Assembly: GCF_016598535.1 (NCBI RefSeq) | Contig: NZ_CP066779.1 | Coordinates: 5,392,053-5,456,052, forward strand | Origin: Rhodococcus sp. P-2 | GTDB lineage: Bacteria; Actinomycetota; Actinomycetes; Mycobacteriales; Mycobacteriaceae | Reading direction: 5' to 3' | Length of the DNA stretch: 64,000 nt | Shown here: positions 52,007 through 60,800 of the stretch, piece after piece | Position numbering within the stretch: the first letter of the stretch is position 1 | Layout: each line of letters starts with the position of its first letter | Program-made: the position numbers and the translations under genes | Notes under the pieces: generated by a model | What the model saw: the letters and a program-made list of their open reading frames with translations, nothing else | The model's database searches: none | Told to the model about the DNA's origin: nothing

Positions 52007-52918
52007 ATGACACACACCGACATCAAGGGACTTGGCTACGTCAAGATCTCGACCAACGACATGGCACGTTGGCGCACTTTCGCTTTCGATGTTCTCGGAT
52101 TCGCCAAGGGCAGTGGGCCGGACGAGAACGCCCTCTACCTACGACTCGACGAGCGTGCTGCTCGCATCGTCGTCGTCGAGGGTGAGCGCGACGAGATCGT
52201 CAACATCGGTTGGGAGGTCGCCGATCACGCCGCACTGCGCCGCGTTCAGGAGGCCCTCGAGAAGAACGGCACCGAGGTCGAGCAGCTTTCGCTTGCCGAA
52301 GCAGATGCTCGACGGGTCGAAGAGGTCATCGCCTTCACCGATCCCGGTGGAGCAGCCATCGAGGTCTTCCACGGAGCGATCCTCGACCACAGCCCCGTGG
52401 TGACGCCCTTCGGCGCTCGATTCGTCACCGGCTCACAGGGTCTCGGCCACGTCGTACTCCCGGTGATGGACAGTGCTGCGAGCTTCGACTTCTACACCGA
52501 GGTGCTCGGCTTCTACCCACGCGGCGCGTTCCGTCTGCCGGCACCGCCCGAATTCGGGCCGCTGCGAATCCGTTTCATGGGCGTCAACGAGCGTCACCAC
52601 AGCTTGGCCCTGTGCCCGGCACCGCACGGCGGCGCACCCGGCCTGATTCACATCATGGTCGAGGTGGACACCCTCGACGCCGTCGGCCAGGCACTCGACC
52701 GAGTGATGAAGGACGGATTCTCCGTGTCGTCGACCCTGGGTCGTCACACCAACGACAAGATGATCTCCTTCTACGTCCGCGCACCCGGCGGCTGGGACAT
52801 CGAGTTCGGCACCGAGGGCGCGAAGGTGGATCAGGACTCGTACTCCTCCGAGGAGATCACCGCTGACAGCTACTGGGGCCACGACTGGTCCGGAAGCGAA
52901 CCACTGGCAGCTATGTAG
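52007..52918 (+). CDS. hsaC: HsaC-like extradiol dioxygenase
   Basis: 303 residues, type I vicinal-oxygen-chelate dioxygenase with two beta-alpha-beta-beta-beta repeats per half. Iron ligands His148 (GLGHVVLP), His214 (LIHIMVEV) and Glu265 (DIEFGTEG) are all present. HsaC cleaves the catechol ring A of 3,4-DHSA by meta-cleavage. Begins 39 bases after hsaA. The next enzyme of the pathway, the hydrolase HsaD, is not encoded here, so cleaved product must be handled by a gene elsewhere. A strong terminator follows. Confidence 0.9.
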   Translation: MTHTDIKGLGYVKISTNDMARWRTFAFDVLGFAKGSGPDENALYLRLDERAARIVVVEGERDEIVNIGWEVADHAALRRVQEALEKNGTEVEQLSLAEADARRVEEVIAFTDPGGAAIEVFHGAILDHSPVVTPFGARFVTGSQGLGHVVLPVMDSAASFDFYTEVLGFYPRGAFRLPAPPEFGPLRIRFMGVNERHHSLALCPAPHGGAPGLIHIMVEVDTLDAVGQALDRVMKDGFSVSSTLGRHTNDKMISFYVRAPGGWDIEFGTEGAKVDQDSYSSEEITADSYWGHDWSGSEPLAAM

Positions 52919-52937
52919 TACCCGCCCGGTAGTAAAC

Positions 52938-52986
52938 CGACGAAGGGGGCTTGTGCGAATGGTCGCGCAAGCCCCCTTCGTCGTTT
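52938..52986 (+). terminator. Terminator of the kshA-hsaA-hsaC transcript
   Basis: CGACGAAGGGGGCTTG (52938-52953) and CAAGCCCCCTTCGTCG (52968-52983) form a perfect 16-bp stem followed by TTT, an intrinsic terminator 19 bases after the hsaC stop. Confidence 0.92.
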
Positions 52987-53048
52987 CCACCATGACGCGC
53001 CCGAAAACAGACCGGTGATCCACTTCACAAATCTGCAACTCTATGACA

Positions 53049-53079
53049 CTATTTCTAATTGAAATAGCCAGTTCACTGG
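53049..53079. promoter_or_regulatory. Inverted repeats upstream of IclR gene
   Basis: CTATTTC-TAATT-GAAATAG (53049-53067) is an A/T-rich dyad with 7-bp arms, directly followed by CCAG-TTCA-CTGG (53068-53079). It lies 32 bases before the IclR ATG. IclR proteins bind A/T-rich dyads, so autoregulation is plausible. Confidence 0.5.
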
Positions 53080-53110
53080 TTGTGGAGCTCTAAGAGAAGT
53101 GAGGTACACG

Positions 53111-53893
53111 ATGACACTGCAGGCTGTGGATGCTTTAGGCGGAGATTCGGCCCCGACAGCAATTCTCGATCGCGTCTCGCTGGTTCTCGACGCCTTCGAC
53201 GGTCCCGGCAGGTTGACGCTCGCTCAGGTCGTTCGGAGCACCGGCCTTCCCCGCTCGTCTGCCCACCGCATGCTCGAACGTCTCGTCTCGATGCGTTGGC
53301 TGCGTCGTGACGGCCGCGACTACGAACTCGGTATGCGCCTCGTCGAACTGGGATCGCTCGCGGTTCATCAGGACCGCCTCCACGCTGCAGCCATGCCGCT
53401 TCTTCACGAGCTCTACCGCGTCACCGGTTTCGTGGTCCACCTCGGCATCCTCGACGGGCCCGACGTGGTCTACATGGAGAAGATCGGCGGACGCCTCGCC
53501 GCCGCGGTGCCGACGCGTGTGGGTGGTCGACGCCGCGCCGAGACCACTGCGATCGGTCAGGCACTGCTCGCGTTCGGTTCGCCGAAGTCCTCGGGTTACG
53601 CACTGCCCCACCTCGCCAGAATCCGCGAGTCAGGGGTTGCATTCGAATCCGGAAACGGCCTACCGGGATTCAGCTGTCTTGCGGCACCGATCGGCCCCAT
53701 CGGCCGCGCTGTTGCCGCGGTATCCATCTGCGCGCCGTCGAAGGCCCTCCGCCTCGACCACGTCAGCGCAGCGCCGGTCCGTATGGCAGCCGCTGCCATT
53801 TGGCGAGGCATCGACGGCGGATCGCTGAGTGTCACTCCGACGTTGCAGCGTCGTCACCTGTTGCGCAACATGCCGACCGCAGCCGGGGCCTGA
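53111..53893 (+). CDS. IclR-family transcriptional regulator
   Basis: 260 residues: N-terminal winged helix (about 20-80; LTLAQVVRSTGLPRSSAHRMLERL) and a C-terminal GAF-like IclR effector domain (about 90-250). ATG at 53111 is used; the frame opens four codons earlier at a GTG. Sits between the terminated oxygenase transcript and convergent PadR gene, two bases apart, so a local regulator of the steroid genes or of the acyl-CoA synthetase is likely. Confidence 0.9.
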   Translation: MTLQAVDALGGDSAPTAILDRVSLVLDAFDGPGRLTLAQVVRSTGLPRSSAHRMLERLVSMRWLRRDGRDYELGMRLVELGSLAVHQDRLHAAAMPLLHELYRVTGFVVHLGILDGPDVVYMEKIGGRLAAAVPTRVGGRRRAETTAIGQALLAFGSPKSSGYALPHLARIRESGVAFESGNGLPGFSCLAAPIGPIGRAVAAVSICAPSKALRLDHVSAAPVRMAAAAIWRGIDGGSLSVTPTLQRRHLLRNMPTAAGA

Positions 53894-53894
53894 C

Positions 53895-54596
53895 TCAGAT
53901 ATTCGAGCCGTTGCCGGTGAGCCCGGCCTGCTCGAGTGCCAACACGTATTCCTCGACGTTCTTCCATCTGCCGGGCGTCGAGGGCAACGGCGATCCCAGT
54001 CGGTCGTGCTCGGCAACGTTCGCGAACTCGGCGGATGCACGGTCGATGTCTTCGAGTAGTTCGCGAGCAAGGTCGATCTCTGCGCGGAAGTACCGTTCCG
54101 ACCAGCGCAGTGTCATGACCGGGAACGACCACGCCGGCTCGTTCTCGGCATGATCTGCGTGAAGTTTCGCGCGTCGAATCTGCTCTTCGACATTTGCGAT
54201 GTGGGCTTCCACCAGGGCCTTCAGTCGTTCAGGCTCGTTGAGGTGTCCCATCCACAGACGCAACATCACGCCGTGCTTGAGCACCGGAACTTCCACCGGC
54301 GCCTCGCGTGACCACGTCCGGACGGCGTCAGTTCCCGACTGGGTGATCGAGTAGAGGCGCTTGCCCCGCACCCCCGGCTCGGAGACGACCCGGGACTCCA
54401 CGAATCCGATGCTTTCGAGCTTCTTCAGCTCTGCGTAGACCTGGCTGATGGACGGGCTCCAGTAGAAGAAGCCGACACTCCAGTCGGCCCACTTCTTCAA
54501 ATCGTTTCCGGTCAGTTCCTCCCCGAACGTCAGCATCCCGAGCACTGCCCAGCTGGTAGCGGGAAGTCCTCGGGACACGTCATCAGGTTCGGACAT
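53895..54596 (-). CDS. PadR-family transcriptional regulator
   Basis: 233 residues. N-terminal PadR winged helix (SWAVLGMLTFGEELTGNDLKKW, then SISQVYAELKKLESIGFVESRVV) and a longer C-terminal helical domain (PadR subfamily with vinculin-like C-domain) used for dimerisation and ligand response. Divergent from the flavin reductase hsaB-like gene across 226 bases; a palindrome 15 bases before its ATG suggests autoregulation. PadR proteins often sense phenolics, which fits the phenolic intermediate handled by HsaA/HsaB. Confidence 0.9.
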   Translation of the reverse strand: MSEPDDVSRGLPATSWAVLGMLTFGEELTGNDLKKWADWSVGFFYWSPSISQVYAELKKLESIGFVESRVVSEPGVRGKRLYSITQSGTDAVRTWSREAPVEVPVLKHGVMLRLWMGHLNEPERLKALVEAHIANVEEQIRRAKLHADHAENEPAWSFPVMTLRWSERYFRAEIDLARELLEDIDRASAEFANVAEHDRLGSPLPSTPGRWKNVEEYVLALEQAGLTGNGSNI

Positions 54597-54610
54597 GCCC
54601 GAAGTCTAAC

Positions 54611-54624
54611 AATCACTGGTGATT
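54611..54624. promoter_or_regulatory. Palindrome in PadR / hsaB-like promoter region
   Basis: AATCAC-TG-GTGATT (54611-54624) is a perfect dyad lying 15 bases upstream of the PadR start. PadR boxes are usually longer ATGT-N8-ACAT dyads, so binding by this PadR protein is only a candidate. Confidence 0.4.
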
Positions 54625-54822
54625 TGCTGGTTTCGTAGAATCCGAACGGACCGCTGAGCGGGATCAAATTTGCGTGAGGCCCCTCCACCTGGCACTCGGT
54701 CGGCCCGGACCCGTGCCGAGAAGCCATTGCTGCCATTGAGTGGGACTGCCGCTGGATTACCGCCGCGCCGCCACACATCGTTGTTTCCGAAGCTGTTTGC
54801 AGAGTTTGAACAAGGAGACGAC

Positions 54823-55323
54823 ATGACCGTGGAAAACGCCGAGCCGCCAGTTCTGGACGGACGCACACTTCGCAACGTGATGAGCAATTTCTGCACCGGC
54901 GTCACCGTCATCACCGCTCACGATGGAGAGTCACCCCTCGGCTTCACCTGCCAGTCCCTGGTCTCGGTATCTCTCGATCCCCCGCTGCTCTCCTTCTGCC
55001 CGGCGAAGACGTCGACGAGTTGGCCGAAGCTTCGCGAAACAGGGACTCTCTGCATCAACGTCTTGGCACACGATCAGCAGGACATGTGTTCGGCGTTCGC
55101 ACGCGGCGGGACGGACAAGTTCCTCGGCGTCGAATGGGATGCCGCCGGCAACGGCGCTCCGGCGCTGAGCGGCGCGCTCGCCCGCATCGAAGCAACGGTC
55201 GAGCAGGAGCACGACGCCGGTGATCACACGATCGTCGTCGCACGCATCACCGATCTGAACGTGCTGCGTCACGACGGTCCGCTTCTGTTCTACCGCGGTG
55301 GGTTCGGACGCTTCGACGCCTGA
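54823..55323 (+). CDS. hsaB: HsaB-like flavin reductase
   Basis: 166 residues of the flavin reductase-like (split-barrel FMN) family. Signatures: SNFCTGVTVITAHDG, GFTCQSLVSVSLDPPLLSFCP and FARGGTDKFLGVEW, then HDGPLLFYRGGFGRF. It reduces FMN with NADH and passes it to an oxygenase, here most likely the HsaA-like hydroxylase. AAGGAG precedes ATG at 54823. Separate from hsaA-hsaC by two regulators, and probably transcribed from the PadR divergent promoter. Confidence 0.9.
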   Translation: MTVENAEPPVLDGRTLRNVMSNFCTGVTVITAHDGESPLGFTCQSLVSVSLDPPLLSFCPAKTSTSWPKLRETGTLCINVLAHDQQDMCSAFARGGTDKFLGVEWDAAGNGAPALSGALARIEATVEQEHDAGDHTIVVARITDLNVLRHDGPLLFYRGGFGRFDA

Positions 55324-55435
55324 GTGCTCAGGCTGTCCCGCTGCGTGGGAGATGCCGGCGCCGAATCGAGACAGCACCGATAGCGTCCGAAGTAGTTGTC
55401 AGACCCTGAACTTCTCGACTGATCGGACTAACTCG

Positions 55436-55822
55436 ATGACCACTCTCGAACCAGACACCACGGCCGCGATCACGGCGACGGTTACCACCTACCTCGACGC
55501 CGTGGCTCGCGGATCGTCAGCGAACATCGCCGCCCTCTACGCCGAGAACGCGACACTCGAAGACCCGGTCGGCAGTGAACCCCGAGTCGGCAAGGCAGCG
55601 ATCACCGAGTTCTACGGCGCTCTCGAGGGCGGTTCGCAAGAGACGGAACTGCTGACCCTGCGGGTGAGCGGATCCAGCGCGGCCTTCCACTTCCGCGTCG
55701 TCACGCCGGTCGGCGACCAGATCTACGAGGTCGAACCGATCGACGTCATGACTTTCGACGCGGACGCCAAGATCACGAGCATGCGTGCCTTCTGGTCACC
55801 GGCCGATCTGATCGCACGCTGA
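55436..55822 (+). CDS. Ketosteroid delta-isomerase-like (SnoaL/NTF2 fold) protein
   Basis: 128 residues. Positions equivalent to the KSI catalytic triad are visible: Tyr19 (TVTTYLDAV), Asp43 (TLEDPVG) and Asp103 (PIDVMTF). KSI shifts the delta-5 double bond of 3-ketosteroids to delta-4, consistent with the steroid context. The family is broad (polyketide cyclases, epoxide hydrolases), but the retained residues favour isomerase. ATG at 55436; the stop overlaps the next start as TGATG. Confidence 0.85.
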   Translation: MTTLEPDTTAAITATVTTYLDAVARGSSANIAALYAENATLEDPVGSEPRVGKAAITEFYGALEGGSQETELLTLRVSGSSAAFHFRVVTPVGDQIYEVEPIDVMTFDADAKITSMRAFWSPADLIAR

Positions 55823-56067
55823 TGCGTCAGGTCAGTTGCCGCAACTGCGGAAATCGTGTCCTGGTGGAGAAGTACAGCGACGCGCACACCAGCGTCCAAT
55901 GGCTCGAAGAGTCGCAAGAGGTGTGCCCGGAACTGGGGCGCGAGAACGGCCGTGCCAACGCTCAACGGACGTGTGGTGCTCTGCGCCAGACGATCAACGA
56001 TCTCGCCGACGCCGGAGAGCTCGAGATGAGCCTGCGCAGCTATCCAGTGCCGGGCAAGCTGTCCTGA
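55822..56067 (+). CDS. Small four-cysteine protein coupled to the isomerase
   Basis: 81 residues with Cys6, Cys9, Cys35 and Cys51 and His22, arranged like a zinc or iron-sulfur binding site (CRNCG at the start). No membrane helix. ATG shares its first base with the isomerase stop, so both are made together. I do not recognise a family; the Cys pattern could be a zinc ribbon or an unusual ferredoxin-like partner for KshA, but this is speculation. The 3' end overlaps the convergent flavodoxin gene by 28 bases. Confidence 0.72.
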   Translation: MRQVSCRNCGNRVLVEKYSDAHTSVQWLEESQEVCPELGRENGRANAQRTCGALRQTINDLADAGELEMSLRSYPVPGKLS

Positions 56068-56525
56068 ACGCTTCCGCGTAGCACTTCGGCGAACGTGCGC
56101 GCCGATTCCAGGTCGTCGGCGTTCGGCCGCCTCTTGCGGATTCCGCCGAACAGCTTGAACGGAAAATACGTATCCCACGCACGGGACGAGAAGGCGGCGA
56201 CCACATCGAAGCCCTTCTGTTCGAGCAGCTGAACCAGCGGACGCGAGAAGCGATGAATCCCCTTGTCGGGAAAACCACTGGTAGCAAAGACAAAAGCCTT
56301 GGATCGTCGTTCTACGGCGAGCGAGTCGATGAACGAGCGTAGATCTTCGTGGTACGAGCGCAGATAGATTCCGGACCCGAAGCCCACGAGGTCGTAGCCG
56401 GCGAGCTCCGCGGAGTCGATCTCGCCCGGTTCGACCACGCGAGCATCGAGAACCTCAGCGATGACATCGGCGATCCGCCGCGTATTGCCGTGGGAGACAG
56501 AGGTGCACACGATGATCGCCTTCAT
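56040..56525 (-). CDS. Flavodoxin-family protein
   Basis: 161 residues, flavodoxin/NAD(P)H-oxidoreductase fold. The FMN phosphate loop is TSVSHGNTRRIADVI (residues about 8-22), followed by LVGFGSGIYLRSYHEDLRSF and FVFATSGFPDKG (isoalloxazine loops). Resembles HemG-like or menaquinone-dependent flavodoxins (Flavodoxin_5). Likely an electron carrier or quinone-linked enzyme. Convergent with the small cysteine protein gene and overlapping it. Confidence 0.87.
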   Translation of the reverse strand: MKAIIVCTSVSHGNTRRIADVIAEVLDARVVEPGEIDSAELAGYDLVGFGSGIYLRSYHEDLRSFIDSLAVERRSKAFVFATSGFPDKGIHRFSRPLVQLLEQKGFDVVAAFSSRAWDTYFPFKLFGGIRKRRPNADDLESARTFAEVLRGSVQDSLPGTG

Positions 56526-56644
56526 CGACTGCCTTCATTCGTCGTGGACATATGCGTTTTCTCCCCAGGGTTGGTCACGGAACTCCCCCAAGGATATGGG
56601 CAGGAATAGGATCGATTGCCCATTGGTGAGGAAAGATACCCGGC

Positions 56645-57079
56645 ATGTCAGCACGATTGAAGGGGCGAAGACGAGCGGTCAACGCGTTGATCGTCGACGT
56701 CGAACGATGGGCCGCCGAGCACGATGACGTCAAAGCTGTAGCCCTGGTCGGGTCCTACGCGCACGGCGCGGAGCGTATGGCGAGTGATGTCGATCTGATG
56801 ATCCTGGCCGAAGATCCGGACGCGCTTGTGAACGGGGATTGGTTCATGCAAATCCGTCCCGACGCGCGATTCATCAGAGCCGCGAACTGGGGGCCGGTCC
56901 GAGAGCGGCGTTTCCGCCTGCGGTCCGGGCTCCTCGTCGAACTGAACTTCGCCGCCGAAAGCTGGGCGGACGTTCCCCTCGACGAGGGCACTCGACGCGT
57001 TCTCGCGGACGGCCACCGAATCCTGTACGACACGGGACCTCTCGATGTCGCTACGGGCGCGGCAAGAACTCCTCGATGA
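56645..57079 (+). CDS. Nucleotidyltransferase-domain protein
   Basis: 144 residues of the minimal nucleotidyltransferase fold: GSYAHGAERMASDVDLMI is the GSx10DxD signature (about 37-54). A further Asp/Glu expected in VELNF completes the metal site. Members transfer a nucleoside monophosphate to antibiotics, proteins or, as antitoxins, to toxins. No antitoxin partner of HEPN type is adjacent; instead the next gene is a small kinase, with ATGA overlap. ATG at 56645 is weakly preceded by AGATACCCGGC. Confidence 0.82.
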   Translation: MSARLKGRRRAVNALIVDVERWAAEHDDVKAVALVGSYAHGAERMASDVDLMILAEDPDALVNGDWFMQIRPDARFIRAANWGPVRERRFRLRSGLLVELNFAAESWADVPLDEGTRRVLADGHRILYDTGPLDVATGAARTPR

Positions 57080-57687
57080 GCACCGCGACGGCCTTCGAAA
57101 TCCTGGCCGCCGAAATCTCCGCCTTGCGCGGCTCTCCCCTCGTCGCGATCGACGGTGTCGATGGGAGCGGCAAGACGACATTCGCGAAAAATTTTGCAGC
57201 ACAGCTGAATGCACGCCCCGTCATCGTCATTCACGTCGACGACTTCCTCAATCCGCCGGAGATTCGTCATCGCAGAGGTCGGCAATCGCCGGAAGGCTTC
57301 TGGCTCGACAGCTACGACTACGACGCCCTCGAACGCCATGTTCTCGATCCACTGACACCGGGAGGAACCCGCGAGTACCTACTACGACGGGACAGCGACG
57401 CGTACCTGCATGGAGCCGATGGAGCGATAGTCCTCGTCGAGGGCCTGTTCCTGCATCGTGACGAACTCGCCGAAAGATGGGACTACTCGATTTTCCTCGA
57501 CGTGCCCTTCGAGGTCACCGCGCAGCGAATGCACCTTCGCGACGGAACGAACGCAGATCCGGAACATCCGTCGATGAACAGATATGTCGGTGGCCAACGG
57601 CTCTACTTCGCGGCCGCACGACCCTGGAGCCGAGCGGACTGCGTCATCGACAACTCCGACCCTGCCCTACCGCGCATCCTCTCCTAG
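57076..57687 (+). CDS. P-loop kinase of uridine-kinase type
   Basis: 203 residues. Walker A GVDGSGKTTF (about 27-36) and a Walker-B-like VHVDDF (VIHVDDFLNP) as in uridine kinase and PRK-like enzymes. Later come EGLFLHRDELAERWDYSIFLD, and RDGTNADPEHPSMNRYVGG with the Arg-rich lid. It phosphorylates a nucleoside or small metabolite. Translation is coupled with the preceding nucleotidyltransferase by a four-base overlap, so the two probably act on a common substrate or in sequence. Substrate unknown. Confidence 0.85.
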   Translation: MSTATAFEILAAEISALRGSPLVAIDGVDGSGKTTFAKNFAAQLNARPVIVIHVDDFLNPPEIRHRRGRQSPEGFWLDSYDYDALERHVLDPLTPGGTREYLLRRDSDAYLHGADGAIVLVEGLFLHRDELAERWDYSIFLDVPFEVTAQRMHLRDGTNADPEHPSMNRYVGGQRLYFAAARPWSRADCVIDNSDPALPRILS

Positions 57688-57814
57688 TACCGCGTCGAGA
57701 TCGCAAGCGATACTCGTATTTCGCCATCCCTCCCTGCCTGGGACTTCTCCCGAACGGTCGCGACAAGTCCGTTTTTACGGTTCTATGGACACGCATGCTC
57801 GTTCGTCAGATTCT

Positions 57815-57833
57815 CGATCACTCGAGGTGATCG
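57815..57833 (+). promoter_or_regulatory. Inverted repeat upstream of narG
   Basis: CGATCAC-TCGAG-GTGATCG (57815-57833), 7-bp perfect arms around a 5-base spacer, is 24 bases before the narG GTG. Possible operator or RNA hairpin controlling the nar operon. The rest of the 170-base gap after the kinase gene shows no other clear site. Confidence 0.45.
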
Positions 57834-57857
57834 TGGGGATGTGAAGGAAGTGCCACA

Positions 57858-60800
57858 GTGGTCGAACACATCGGCAGCAGGGCCGAAGACGCTCTCCTTC
57901 GCGGCGGCCGCTTCTTCACTCCTGGCGAGTTCTCCGCCGACCTCAGAACTGTGAATCGTCGAGGGGGACGCGACGGCGACATCTTCTACCGGGATCGCTG
58001 GAGTCACGACAAGGTTGTGCGGTCGACGCACGGAGTCAATTGCACCGGTTCGTGTTCGTGGAAGATCTACGTCAAGGACGGCATCATCACCTGGGAGACC
58101 CAGGAGACCGATTATCCGACGGTGGGACCTGACCGGCCCGAATACGAACCGCGAGGGTGTCCACGCGGGGCCGCCTTTTCCTGGTACACCTACTCCCCCA
58201 CCCGCGTCCGGTACCCGTACGCACGCGGCGTGCTCGTCGAGATGTACCGCGAGGCACGAACGCGACTCGGCGATCCGGTGGATGCCTGGGCTGACATTCA
58301 AGCCGATCCGCAGCGTCGCCGAAAGTACCAGCAGGCCAGGGGAAAAGGCGGATTGGTGCGAGTGACGTGGGCGGAAGCCACCGAAATGATCGCGGCCGCG
58401 CACGTGCACACCATCAAGGAATACGGCCCCGATCGCGTTGCAGGTTTCTCCCCGATTCCGGCGATGTCCATGGTCTCGTTCGCTGCCGGATCGAGGTTCA
58501 TCGAACTTCTCGGTGGCGTGATGACATCTTTCTACGACTGGTACGCGGACTTGCCGGTCGCCTCACCTCAGGTTTTCGGCGATCAGACCGACGTGCCGGA
58601 ATCCGGGGACTGGTGGGACGCGTCCTATCTGATGATGTGGGGATCGAACGTCCCGGTGACTCGCACACCCGATGCACACTGGATGGCCGAAGTTCGCTAC
58701 CGCGGAACCAAAGTCGTTTCGATCAGCCCTGACTACGCCGACAACACCAAGTTCGCGGACGAGTGGATGCCGTGCGCCGCCGGGACCGACGGCGCGATGG
58801 CCATGGCGATGGGACACGTCATCCTCTCCGACTTCTTCGTCGAGAAGAGCGAACCGTTCTTCGTCGACTACGTACGGCAGTTCACCGACCTGCCGTTCCT
58901 CGTCACCGTCGAGGAACGCGACGGGCGCCTGGTCGCGGGAAAGAATCTGACGGCCGCAGATCTCGGCGAATCGAGTGAGAACGCCGCGTTCAAACCGGTT
59001 CTCGTCGACAGCGTCACCGACACCGTGGTCGTACCGAACGGCTCACTCGGCTTCCGTTACGGCGACGAAGGTGTCGGGAAGTGGAATCTCGATCTCGGTG
59101 ACGTGGTACCGGCATTGACCGTCGCCGCCGACGGAGGCGAGACCGCCGAAATCCATCTTCCTCGCTTCGACACCCCAGACGGTCACGGCGAGAGCATGAT
59201 TCGGGGAGTGCCGGTGCGCCGCATCGGAGACCGTCTGGTGTGCACTGTCTTCGACCTCATGCTCGCGCAGTACGGGGTGCGGCGCGACGGTTTGCCCGGC
59301 CTCTGGCCCACCGGCTTCGACGACGCGAGCGCGCCGTACACCCCCGCCTGGCAGGAATCGATCACCGGTGTCAGTGCGTCGCAGGTGATTCGAATTGCAC
59401 GTGAATTCGCCACCAATGCCGTCGACTCGGGTGGCCGGTCGATGATCATCATGGGTGCCGGGATCTGTCAGTGGTTCCATGGCGACGCGACGTATCGAGC
59501 TGTCCTCAGCCTGCTGATACTCACCGGATCGATGGGCCGGAACGGCGGGGGTTGGGCGCACTACGTCGGGCAGGAAAAGTGCCGCCCTGTCACCGGCTGG
59601 ACAGCCGTCGCGATGGGCACCGATTGGCTCCGACCGCCTCGCCAGATGGCCGGCACCTCCTACTGGTACGTCCACACCGACCAATGGCGATACGACGGCT
59701 ACCAGGCCGACGCCTTGTCCAGCCCCACCGGCCGCGGCAATTTCCGTGATCGTCACACCATGGACGTGCTGACCTCGGCCGTGTCGATGGGATGGACGCC
59801 GTTCTACCCGCAGTTCGATCGCTCCAGTCTCGATCTCGCCGACGAAGCAGACACTCACGATCGCGATGTCGTCGAACACGTCACAAGCCAATTGGCTTCG
59901 GGAGAGCTCAATTTCGCGGTCACTGATCCAGACAATCCCAAGAACTGGCCCCGGGTTCTGAGTGTGTGGCGGGCAAATCTTCTGGGTTCGTCGAGCAAAG
60001 GCAACGAGTACTTCCTTCGGCACCTCCTCGGCACGGACTCGAATCTGCAGGCGGAGCCGACACCGGAAGACCTGCGCCCGAGCGAAGTGCCGTGGAGCGA
60101 CGACATCCCCGAGGGCAAACTCGATCTGCTCATGTCGATCGACTTCCGGATGACGTCCACCACTTTGCTGTCGGATGTGGTTCTGCCGGCCGCGACCTGG
60201 TACGAGAAGGCCGACCTGTCGAGCACGGACATGCACCCGTTCATTCATGCTTTCACCCCCGCCATCGACCCGCCGTGGGAAACACGTTCCGACTTCGACG
60301 CTTTCGGCTCCATCGCCAAGACATTCAGTGTCCTGGCGCGCAAGCACCTCGGGAAGCGCCGAGATGTCGTGATGGGCACACTCCAACACGACACACCTGG
60401 TGCAATGGCCTATCGTGCAGGCAAGGAACACGATTGGCGCGCTCGCGGCGAGACACCTGTCCCGGGAAAGACCATGGGCCCGCTCGTAGTCGTCGAGCGA
60501 GACTACCCAGCAGTCGCCGAACAATGGGCTGCGTTGGGTCCACTCGTCGAAAAGGCCGGACTCACCACCAAGGGCGTCACGACGCATCCGACACGCGAAG
60601 TTGAAGAGTTGGCGGCGAAACACGGGGTCTTCGATTCAGGTGTTGCCGCCGGTCGACCGGCGCTCGACACTGCCGAGAAGATGGCCGAGACAATTCTGGC
60701 GCTGTCCGGCACCTCCAACGGACGATTGGCCGTCGAAGGGTTCGCCCAGCTGGAAAAGCGAACTGGTCGACCACTGACTCACCTGGCATCCGGTAGCGAG

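Noticed and set aside
59043..60623. 526-codon open frame on the minus strand
   Set aside because: It is antisense to narG and has low-complexity, domain-free composition typical of a shadow frame.
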